DNA from: Buttiauxella ferragutiae | GTDB lineage: Bacteria; Pseudomonadota; Gammaproteobacteria; Enterobacterales; Enterobacteriaceae | Assembly: GCF_001654915.1 (NCBI RefSeq) | Contig: NZ_LXEQ01000048.1 | DNA length: 64,000 nt | Reading direction: 5' to 3' (one strand) | Part shown: piece after piece, positions 57,095 through 64,000 of the stretch | How the letters are laid out: each line of letters opens with the position of its first letter | Position numbering within the stretch: the stretch's first letter is position 1 | Translations under genes and position numbers: made by a program | The notes under the pieces: model-generated | Told to the model about the DNA's origin: nothing | Databases searched by the model: none | What the model saw: only the letters and a program-made list of their open reading frames with translations

Positions 57095-58549
57095 CTAACT
57101 ATTAATAACGCACTCGCTTAACGACGCTCTGCTGGTCTGGTTGCGCCCGTTGCGCTTAGACAAATACAGGTACTTATCCGCTTGCGCGAGCTGCGAGTTA
57201 AACGCATCGAGAAGCGTTTGTTGTCCTGGAGTCGTTGTTGCAAGGCCAATACTGACGGTGATAAACAGCGTTTGTTGCTGGTAACGAAACGCGGTGCGTT
57301 CAATATCCTTACGGATTTGCTCCGCGATGGCATACCCTTTTTGTTCGGTATCCGTGCTACAGGCCACCACAAACTCCTCACCGCCAAGACGCGCGACCAG
57401 CCCTGTTTCACCGACGATTTCGGATAAACGCCGGGCGAAAGCAGCCAACACCACATCGCCACATTCATGGCCGTGGTTATCATTAATACGTTTGAAATAG
57501 TCGATATCCAGCAACATCACGCAGAGTTTTTGCTCAGGTTGATGGTTCAGTGGTGCGGTGTTTTTCAACGCTTCATACAGACCTGAACGGGAATAAACTC
57601 CAGTAAGGTAGTCATAATCCGCACGCAGCGAGGTTTGCTTAATCAGTCGATTGATTGCATCTACGCTGACGGAAACAATTAACGGGCAAATCGCCATCGT
57701 GGCGATTCCCAGACGGGCAGAGAACATCTCACTCACTACCAACGGGGTATCGGGGGAAAGCGCCACAATCGAATTTGCCAGCAGAATAATCTCTGCCCCA
57801 CCGGTTAATAGCGTCAGCAACGCCGTCACCGGCAATGGATAACGAATGGCACACCAGATAAGCGCGGGTAACGGGAACGCCAGGCTACCGGCACCGCCAA
57901 TCACCACCGAAGCAAGAATTGAAATGACAACGCCCAGCAATGGGTAGAGTTTCGACAACTGCAAAGCAGGCAACGCCTTCCACTGCGGCCATTTGGTCAT
58001 CAGCAAAAACGGCATCATCAACACACCCGTCGAAAACTGTTCGCTAAACCAGTCAGCGAACAGCGAAATAAAGTGACGATAATCAGATGATGGACCAGTT
58101 GAGCCGATGGAGCCTAATAAAGAGCTGAGAACGGCACCAATCAAACAGGTATAAAAAAGATTAAACGCATTTAGCGCCCAATTGTTTTCATCCTGGGTTC
58201 TGGAATATCGCAGTAATAAGCGGGCGACGATAATAATAAATACCATGTTAGAGAGGTTTATTATCACCGATTGCCATCCCCAGTGGGTGGTGACGATGTC
58301 GTAAACCACCATCGCACTATAGCTGACAACATAATAAACAGGCCGGTTCAGGAACGGGTGGCGGACAAACACCGCCGCCAGCACCGCGTTGAGCGGCCAG
58401 AACAGCGACAGTTCATCAATCAGGCGAAGTGACGCGCCGAAAAAATAGAACAGCGTGGTAATGACAAATATATTAACGGCATTCGCCAGGCGTTTTTTAG
58501 GTGAAAATAACGTAATCTGCTTTTGAATAGATATGCTTTTTTGATTCAT
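57095..58549 (-). CDS. dgcF: DgcF (YneF): MASE1-GGDEF diguanylate cyclase
   Basis: The 484-residue product has an N-terminal membrane-sensor region of about eight to ten spans (about residues 15-300, MASE1-like). A C-terminal GGDEF domain follows, with VARLGGEEFVVAC as the intact GGEEF active site and KLCVMLLDIDYFKRINDNHGHECGD as the substrate site. It makes cyclic di-GMP at the inner membrane. No RxxD inhibitory site was obvious just before the active site. The ATG at 58549 gives MNQKS; an upstream start would add 16 residues. Its position next to uxaB is as in E. coli. Confidence 0.93.
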   Translation of the reverse strand: MNQKSISIQKQITLFSPKKRLANAVNIFVITTLFYFFGASLRLIDELSLFWPLNAVLAAVFVRHPFLNRPVYYVVSYSAMVVYDIVTTHWGWQSVIINLSNMVFIIIVARLLLRYSRTQDENNWALNAFNLFYTCLIGAVLSSLLGSIGSTGPSSDYRHFISLFADWFSEQFSTGVLMMPFLLMTKWPQWKALPALQLSKLYPLLGVVISILASVVIGGAGSLAFPLPALIWCAIRYPLPVTALLTLLTGGAEIILLANSIVALSPDTPLVVSEMFSARLGIATMAICPLIVSVSVDAINRLIKQTSLRADYDYLTGVYSRSGLYEALKNTAPLNHQPEQKLCVMLLDIDYFKRINDNHGHECGDVVLAAFARRLSEIVGETGLVARLGGEEFVVACSTDTEQKGYAIAEQIRKDIERTAFRYQQQTLFITVSIGLATTTPGQQTLLDAFNSQLAQADKYLYLSKRNGRNQTSRASLSECVINS

Positions 58550-58617
58550 ATTTATGTATGCACTGCTTAGAGAGTTAATACACCTGAATGAGTGCAAAAA
58601 ATAAATTTTAGCTTAAT

Positions 58618-59544
58618 TTAAAAGATTGATCGGCCAATCCGCTGTGCGAGGATTTCCAGCGCGGCCGTTCCGGCTAACGAGTTACCCGAGGTATCCAGTT
58701 CCGGGCACCAGACCGCAATAGACATCTCATGCGGAACGATGGCAATAATGCCGCCGCCAACACCGGATTTACCAGGCATACCCACTCGATAGGCAAACTC
58801 ACCCGCACCATCGTACATTCCGCTGGTCACCATTAACGCATTTATTTGTCGGGCTTGTTGTGCACTAATAATTGGCTCATCAAGGTGTAATGCACACCCT
58901 TGATTTGCCAGAAATAAGAAAGTTTTCGCCAGTTCATTGCAGCTCATTTTTAGTGCGCAATAGTGGAAATAATTCTGCAGGACGGTAATCACATCGTTAT
59001 CGAAATTACCAAATGATTTCATCAGCCAGGCGATGGCAGCATTACGCGCCGAATGCTCGAATTCAGATTTCGCAACGCGGCTGTCATAGGCCAGATCGGG
59101 TTGTTGGGCTATTGCGCGCACCACTTCCAGCATGCGCTGTTTCGGCGCACTCAGGCGTGTTTGCAGCATGTCGCACACTACCAATGCCCCGGCATTAATA
59201 AACGGGTTACGGGGTTTTCCCTGTTCAAGTTCTAACTGGAGTAATGAATTGAAAGGCTGCCCCGAAGGCTCTTTACCCACGCGCTGCCAGATTTCGTGCT
59301 CATCATAACGCGCCATCGCCAGCGCCAGGCTGAGCACTTTTGAAATAGATTGAATCGAGAAGCGTTCTGCGGCATCTCCGGCGCTGAAGACTTCACCGTC
59401 GACGGTACAAACGGAAATCCCCAGTTTATTGCCCGGAACTTCAGCCAGTGCGGGAATATAATCAGCGACTTTACCCTGACCAATGAGTGGCCGAACCTGC
59501 GCCAGAATATCTTCGAGTAATTGATTATCTAACAAACCTGGCAC
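58618..59544 (-). CDS. glsB: GlsB glutaminase (YneH)
   Basis: The 308-residue product matches E. coli GlsB in length and through GQGKVADYIPALAEVPGNKLG, RFSIQSISKVLSLALAMARY (catalytic Ser-x-x-Lys), PRNPFINAGALVVCDML and MPGKSGVGGGIIAIVPHEM. It hydrolyses glutamine to glutamate and ammonia. It starts with GTG, with CAGGAG at ideal distance. It lies between dgcF and sad; E. coli yneG is missing from this gap. Confidence 0.97.
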   Translation of the reverse strand: MPGLLDNQLLEDILAQVRPLIGQGKVADYIPALAEVPGNKLGISVCTVDGEVFSAGDAAERFSIQSISKVLSLALAMARYDEHEIWQRVGKEPSGQPFNSLLQLELEQGKPRNPFINAGALVVCDMLQTRLSAPKQRMLEVVRAIAQQPDLAYDSRVAKSEFEHSARNAAIAWLMKSFGNFDNDVITVLQNYFHYCALKMSCNELAKTFLFLANQGCALHLDEPIISAQQARQINALMVTSGMYDGAGEFAYRVGMPGKSGVGGGIIAIVPHEMSIAVWCPELDTSGNSLAGTAALEILAQRIGRSIF

Positions 59545-59624
59545 TGCAAACTCCTGAATGGCGGGTATTTTACGCCCGCCAGTATATCAGACTGCGTTCG
59601 TTGCAGGCAGGTGAAAACCCGAAA

Positions 59625-61001
59625 CTAACGCCGGTCTTTCCATACAGTTTGCACATTACAAAACTCATGCAGACCAAAATGGGAAAGCTCGCGGCCAAAA
59701 CCACTTTTCTTCACGCCGCCAAATGCCACGCGTGGGTCGCTGGCACTGTAGCCATTAATAAACACACCGCCACATTCAAGGCGTGCGGCAAATTCTTCTG
59801 CGAGTTGGCTATTGGTGGTAAATACGGTGGCTGAAAGCCCAAAGTCACTGTCATTAGCCAGTTCCAGCGCATGTTCGGCATCACGGGCGACGGTAATCGT
59901 GGCGACTGGGCCAAACAATTCTTCACGAAATGCCACCATCTCTGGCGTGACATTCCCCAGAACGGTTGGCGCATAGAAATTGCCCTTACCCGCCACTTTC
60001 TCACCGCCAAGTAGTAAGTTCGCCCCCTGTTTAAGTGACACTGTAACCTGGTGATGCAGCTCATCACGCAAATCATAACGCGCCATCGGCCCAATGTAGG
60101 TGGTTTCGTCAGTGGGATCGCCCATTTTTAAAGCTTGCACCGCCGCGACGAACTGCTTCGTGAATTCGTCAACAATTCCTGCCTCAATAATGAAGCGTTT
60201 GGCCGCTGCACAAACTTGTCCAGTATTCTGATAACGCCCGGCGACAGCCGCTTTAACGGCTTCATTAAGATCTGCGTCATTCAGCACGATAAAGGGATCG
60301 GAACCTCCTAACTCCAGTACACATTTTTTCAACGCAGCACCGGCTTGCGCGCCAATCGCAGCACCCGCTCGCCCACTCCCGGTGACGGTAACCGCTGCAA
60401 TCCGCGCGTCGTTAATCGCCCGGCTCACACCTTCTGGCGTCACATTGATCACTTCAAACACCCCTTCAGGGAAGCCCGCTTCGCTGAACAACTGTTTGAT
60501 CAGTCGCGCACTTCCCATCACATTTGGTGCATGTTTCAGTACATAACTGTTACCTGCCAAAAGAATCGGCACCGCACCGCGCAACACTTGCCAGAATGGG
60601 AAGTTCCACGGCATCACAGCCAAAATCGCACCCAGAGGGCGGTACTCAATCACCGCCTGTTGGTTTTCCACTGGTGTACTTTCGGTCGCCAGCATCGCCG
60701 GGCCGTGTTCGGCATACCAGTCACATAAATTTGCCGATTTAGCCACTTCGCCACGTGCCTGAACAATGGGTTTACCCATTTCAGCGGTGATCATTTGCGC
60801 TAAAGCTTCCGCATTGTTGCGAAGTGCCGTACCAAGAGCCTGTAATTTCTCTGCGCGACGCGCCAGCGAAACCTGCCGCCAGAGGTTAAACGCCGCATGA
60901 TTCCCCGCCAGCGCGTTATCTAACTGTTGAGCCGACTCAAAAGGTGTGGCTGACAGTTGCTCACCGTTAGCCGGATTAATGGAAATAGCGTGTGTGTTCA
61001 T
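59625..61001 (-). CDS. sad: Sad (YneI): NAD+-dependent succinate-semialdehyde dehydrogenase
   Basis: The 458-residue product has the aldehyde dehydrogenase motifs VLELGGSDPFIVL (general base Glu) and NTGQVCAAAKRFII (catalytic Cys), plus VMPWNFPFWQVLRG in the NAD domain. The length is near the 462 residues of E. coli Sad. It oxidises succinate semialdehyde to succinate in GABA and putrescine breakdown. TGGGGGC precedes the ATG. It is divergent from ptrR, its known regulator in E. coli. Confidence 0.96.
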   Translation of the reverse strand: MNTHAISINPANGEQLSATPFESAQQLDNALAGNHAAFNLWRQVSLARRAEKLQALGTALRNNAEALAQMITAEMGKPIVQARGEVAKSANLCDWYAEHGPAMLATESTPVENQQAVIEYRPLGAILAVMPWNFPFWQVLRGAVPILLAGNSYVLKHAPNVMGSARLIKQLFSEAGFPEGVFEVINVTPEGVSRAINDARIAAVTVTGSGRAGAAIGAQAGAALKKCVLELGGSDPFIVLNDADLNEAVKAAVAGRYQNTGQVCAAAKRFIIEAGIVDEFTKQFVAAVQALKMGDPTDETTYIGPMARYDLRDELHHQVTVSLKQGANLLLGGEKVAGKGNFYAPTVLGNVTPEMVAFREELFGPVATITVARDAEHALELANDSDFGLSATVFTTNSQLAEEFAARLECGGVFINGYSASDPRVAFGGVKKSGFGRELSHFGLHEFCNVQTVWKDRR

Positions 61002-61068
61002 AATGCCCCCAGAGTTCAGTTGATGCCCTCACCTTAATCGCCCGTGACAATCATGAAAAATGAATAAT

Positions 61069-61083
61069 AATGAGTGAGTCATT
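61069..61083. promoter_or_regulatory. Candidate PtrR operator between sad and ptrR
   Basis: AATGA-GTGAG-TCATT is a short dyad in the 101-bp gap between the divergent sad and ptrR genes, 19 bp before the ptrR start. The placement fits LysR-type autoregulation and control of sad. This is an assignment by position only. Confidence 0.4.
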
Positions 61084-61102
61084 CACGAATCGAGAAAACT
61101 TT

Positions 61103-61963
61103 ATGGATCTTACGCAACTTGAAATGTTTAATGCGGTAGCAGAAACCGGTAGTATCAGCGCCGCGGCGGCGAAGGTACATCGCGTACCGTCTAATCTCAC
61201 TACGCGTATTAAACAACTTGAAGCCGATCTCGGTGTGGACTTGTTTATCCGCGAAAACCAACGCTTGCGCCTTGCGCCCGCCGGACACAGTTTTCTCAGC
61301 TACAGCAAACGGATTCTGGCGTTGGTTGATGAAGCACGGATGGCGGTTTCAGGTGATGAACCACACGGTTTTTTGATGCTCGGTTCGCTGGAAAGTACGG
61401 CGGCGGTGCGCATTCCCGGTATTTTAGCGTTGTTTAACCAACGCTTCCCCAAAATTCAGCTTTCGCTCGCCACAGGCCCGTCAGGTGATCAAATTGATGG
61501 TGTGCTGGACGGGCGCTTGTCGGCGGCCTTTGTCGATGGCCCGGTCATGCATCCGTCGCTTGAAGGAATTTCGGTCTATGAAGAAGAAATGGTGATTGTC
61601 GCCCCTGCGGGCCACGTAATGATTACCGATGCCCGGCAAGTCAGCGAAGCCAGTATTTATGCGTTTCGCGCCAACTGCTCGTATCGACGACATTTCGAAA
61701 GCTGGTTTCACAGCCAGCAATCAGCACCCGGTAAAATTCACGAAATGGAGTCGTACCACGGCATGCTGGCGTGTGTCATAGCGGGGGCAGGCATTGCATT
61801 GATGCCGCGCAGCATGCTGGAAACCATGCCCGGCAGCCATCAGGTCTCAATATCGGCATTGCCGGAAGAGTGGCGGTTCCTGAAAACCTGGCTAATCTGG
61901 CGACGGGGTGCGAAAACCCGACAACTCGACGCGTTTATCGGGTTACTGGAACAAACACCTTAG
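61103..61963 (+). CDS. ptrR: PtrR (YneJ): LysR-type regulator of putrescine/GABA genes
   Basis: The 286-residue product starts MDLTQLEMFNAVAETGSIS with a LysR winged helix (about residues 1-60) and a full substrate-binding domain. Divergence from sad and the block order identify it as the YneJ/PtrR orthologue, which in E. coli regulates sad and glutamate/GABA-linked genes. ATG 61103 follows CGAGAAAAC; an upstream start would add 11 residues. Its 3' end overlaps the convergent PhzF-family gene by 4 bp. Confidence 0.93.
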   Translation: MDLTQLEMFNAVAETGSISAAAAKVHRVPSNLTTRIKQLEADLGVDLFIRENQRLRLAPAGHSFLSYSKRILALVDEARMAVSGDEPHGFLMLGSLESTAAVRIPGILALFNQRFPKIQLSLATGPSGDQIDGVLDGRLSAAFVDGPVMHPSLEGISVYEEEMVIVAPAGHVMITDARQVSEASIYAFRANCSYRRHFESWFHSQQSAPGKIHEMESYHGMLACVIAGAGIALMPRSMLETMPGSHQVSISALPEEWRFLKTWLIWRRGAKTRQLDAFIGLLEQTP

Positions 61964-62757
61964 CCGCGCAACAGCACTTTTCCGACTAAATAGGTGGCGG
62001 CTTGCCCGGCGATATGCACCCTGTCGCCGACTAACTGGCAGCGTAAATCACCACCGCGTTGGGAAACCTGGCGAGCCAACATCTGTGTTTTACCAAGCTT
62101 TTGAGCCCAATAAGGGATCAGCATGGTATGCGTCGATCCGGTGACGGGATCTTCGGTAATTGACGACGCGGGCGAGAAGAAACGGCTGACAAAATCATAG
62201 CCTTCGTCATTGGCCGGTGCGGTGATACAAACCTTTTGATTCAGCCCCAGCATCAGCTGGAAGTCAGGTTTTATTGCTTCAACCTGCTGTTGCGTACTGA
62301 GCACTACGGTGTAAGTACGCCCCAGGCGGACTTCCTGATATTCACTGATCCCCAATGAGTCCAGCAACAACTGCGGCGGTGTGACCGGCTCGCTGCTGGT
62401 GGCCGGGAAATCCAGAGTTAACCAATCGCCATTTCGCGTGACGGTCAACGGGCCCACAAATCGCGTTGAAAACTGAATTGCAGTTTCCGGGTAATTCAGA
62501 TATTCAAAAATCACATGCGCGCTTGCCAGCGTTGCATGGCCACAAAGGTTTACCTCCCCTTGCGTGGTAAACCAACGCAACTCAAAACCCTCATCGGTGG
62601 TGACAAAAAAAGCTGTTTCCGATTGATTATGCTGTCGTGCCATTGCCAGTAAGGTTGCATCTGGCAGCCATTCCGTCAGCGGGCAAACCGCAGCAGCATT
62701 GCCACCAAAAGTGGTGTCCGTAAACGCATCGACCATATAAAAATCAATTTGCTGCAT
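61960..62757 (-). CDS. PhzF-family isomerase
   Basis: The 265-residue product has the PhzF fold in two halves, with QSETAFFV holding the likely catalytic Glu near residue 46, GEVNLCGHATLASAHVIF and EDPVTGSTHTML. These are the hallmarks of the PhzF/YddE family of isomerases or epimerases. Substrate unknown; PhzF itself acts in phenazine synthesis, but no other phenazine gene is here. In E. coli this place between yneJ and sotB is held by yneK, so this is a replacement or insertion. AGGGAGAAAATGCC precedes the ATG. Confidence 0.9.
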   Translation of the reverse strand: MQQIDFYMVDAFTDTTFGGNAAAVCPLTEWLPDATLLAMARQHNQSETAFFVTTDEGFELRWFTTQGEVNLCGHATLASAHVIFEYLNYPETAIQFSTRFVGPLTVTRNGDWLTLDFPATSSEPVTPPQLLLDSLGISEYQEVRLGRTYTVVLSTQQQVEAIKPDFQLMLGLNQKVCITAPANDEGYDFVSRFFSPASSITEDPVTGSTHTMLIPYWAQKLGKTQMLARQVSQRGGDLRCQLVGDRVHIAGQAATYLVGKVLLRG

Positions 62758-62923
62758 GGCATTTTCTCCCTCGGTAAGCCTATGACTTCTACCATGTCAT
62801 AACTTCCATGAAAATCACCACAATAAAATGAGACTTAAATCACAAAATTGGTTGTACAGCTGGTTTGATGGTTTTATGATCGCCTGCTCACCACTCTTTC
62901 TAAAACCTGCGCGAATACCATCT

Positions 62924-64000
62924 ATGACTATAAGCAAAGTCTCACGCAAAACGGCGTGGCTACGCGTCGTTACGCTCGCTGTCGCGGCCTTTATTTTTAA
63001 CACCACGGAATTTGTCCCGGTTGGTTTACTGTCTGACATTGCCGATAGTTTTGGTATGCAGACTGCGCAAGTCGGGATCATGCTAACTATCTACGCATGG
63101 GTGGTGGCGCTAATGTCCCTTCCCTTTATGCTGTTAACCAGTCAGGTCGAACGAAAACGATTATTGGTCAGTATTTTCGTCTTATTTATCGTAAGCCACG
63201 TGCTCTCATTCGTCGCCTGGAGCTTCCCGGTGTTGGTGATTAGCCGCATTGGGATTGCCTTTGCCCACGCCATATTCTGGTCAATTACCGCGTCGCTGGC
63301 GATTCGTATGGCACCGGCCGGGAAAAAGGCTCAAGCACTCAGCTTGATAGCCACTGGTACCGCGCTGGCGATGGTTTTAGGTTTGCCGCTTGGACGGATC
63401 GTTGGGCAATATTTCGGCTGGCGTACCACTTTCTTCGCTATTGGTGTCGTCGCCGCACTCACGCTGTTCTGTGTGATGAAACTGCTGCCTAAATTGCCAA
63501 GCGAACACTCAGGTTCGCTGAAAAGTTTGCCGTTGCTGTTTAAACGCCCAGCCCTGGTGAGCTTATATGTATTGGTCGCGGTGGTGGTGACCGCGCATTA
63601 CACCGCCTACAGCTACATCGAACCGTTCGTACAAACCGTAGCCGGATTGAGTGCGAATGTGGCGACTCTGCTACTGTTGGTGCTGGGTGCCGCAGGGATT
63701 ATTGGCAGCGTGCTGTTTGGTAAACTGGGCAATCGCCATTCATCAACGCTGGTCAGCGGTTCGATCGGTTTACTGGTGTTGTGCCTCGCGTTGTTACTGC
63801 CTGCCGCGCAAAGCAGCACTCAGCTCACTCTGTTATGCCTGTTCTGGGGAATCGCCATTATGGTTATCACCCTCGGCATGCAGGTGAAAGTTTTGGCACT
63901 GGCACCCGATGCAACCGATGTTTCTATGGCGTTATTCTCAGGGATTTTTAATCTCGGGATTGGCGCGGGCGCGTTGGTAGGTAACCAGGTTAGCCTGCAT
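62924..64000 (+). CDS. sotB: SotB (YdeA) sugar/IPTG efflux transporter, 3' end outside window
   Basis: A frame starting MTISKVSRKTAWLRVVTL runs without a stop to the window end, giving 359 codons. It follows E. coli SotB almost throughout: NTTEFVPVGLLSDIADSFGMQTAQVGIMLTIYAWVVALMSLPFML, SRIGIAFAHAIFWSITASLAIRMAPAGKKAQALSL and MALFSGIFNLGIGAGALVGNQVSLH. It is a 12-span MFS exporter of arabinose and other sugars. About 35 C-terminal residues are missing. The ATG at 62924 has a weak ribosome site. Confidence 0.97.
   Translation, partial: MTISKVSRKTAWLRVVTLAVAAFIFNTTEFVPVGLLSDIADSFGMQTAQVGIMLTIYAWVVALMSLPFMLLTSQVERKRLLVSIFVLFIVSHVLSFVAWSFPVLVISRIGIAFAHAIFWSITASLAIRMAPAGKKAQALSLIATGTALAMVLGLPLGRIVGQYFGWRTTFFAIGVVAALTLFCVMKLLPKLPSEHSGSLKSLPLLFKRPALVSLYVLVAVVVTAHYTAYSYIEPFVQTVAGLSANVATLLLLVLGAAGIIGSVLFGKLGNRHSSTLVSGSIGLLVLCLALLLPAAQSSTQLTLLCLFWGIAIMVITLGMQVKVLALAPDATDVSMALFSGIFNLGIGAGALVGNQVSLH

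Noticed and set aside
1..64000. CRISPR arrays, tRNA or rRNA genes, insertion sequences, prophage integrase or attachment sites
   Set aside because: Reading both strands showed no regularly spaced repeats, no cloverleaf with CCA-type ends, and no transposase or integrase motifs. Absence was judged by eye only.

Overview
The window comes from a Gammaproteobacterium of the Enterobacteriaceae. The right end carries a block whose proteins and order match Escherichia coli closely: uxaB, dgcF (yneF), glsB, sad, ptrR (yneJ) and sotB. E. coli-like ynbABCD, arsHRBC and dsbG genes are also present. Much of the rest is accessory metabolism that E. coli K-12 lacks, so a relative such as another enterobacterial genus fits better than E. 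coli. I cannot name the genus. No tRNA, rRNA, CRISPR array, insertion sequence or prophage module was seen.

Layout. 1-5.8 kb: the end of an unrecognised gene, then a small-enzyme operon (tautomerase, YdhR-like monooxygenase, DUF1330-like) with a divergent LysR regulator, a DUF2809-like membrane protein, and a second LysR gene divergent from an NTF2/SnoaL-like protein. 5.8-14.4 kb: one 8.6-kb gene for a cyclic beta-1,2-glucan synthase. 14.7-16.6 kb: a small secreted protein and a tightly overlapping monooxygenase/ACT/ArsR-like operon. 16.7-22.2 kb: a six-gene phospholipid operon (ynbA, ynbB, a PlsC-type acyltransferase, ynbC, ynbD and a small membrane protein). 22.5-28.2 kb: a glucose-family PTS permease, a fumarase/adenylosuccinate-type lyase and a NagA-like deacetylase, facing a PRD regulator. 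28.4-36.1 kb: a ROK kinase and LacI regulator divergent from a four-gene operon (FAD oxidoreductase, permease, hydantoinase/oxoprolinase, HExxH protein).

36.1-39.8 kb: SemiSWEET, a GPH symporter and a cytoplasmic GH28 galacturonase, with a CRP site and an ExuR-like half site that recurs in front of uxaB. 39.9-44.7 kb: arsenic resistance in two modules, arsH/arsRBC and an ArsP-like permease with a cysteine-rich ArsR and a VOC protein. 44.8-54.5 kb: a gene fragment, an ABC-F ATPase, a zinc-ribbon protein, a chemoreceptor, a SYLF-like lipoprotein, a Tet-family exporter and a FecBCD-type ABC importer. 54.6-64 kb: dsbG, then the uxaB-to-sotB block, with a PhzF-family gene between ptrR and sotB.

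The strongest candidates for undescribed biology are the PTS/lyase/deacetylase operon (a sugar-conjugate pathway using a fumarase-fold lyase), the FAD/HyuA/HExxH operon, and the ynb operon, which encodes most steps of a second phospholipid pathway. A 39-bp sequence repeated upstream of two unlinked genes and a RAT-like leader in front of the PTS operon are the most notable non-coding signals. All start choices and functions were read from sequence alone; no database search was run.
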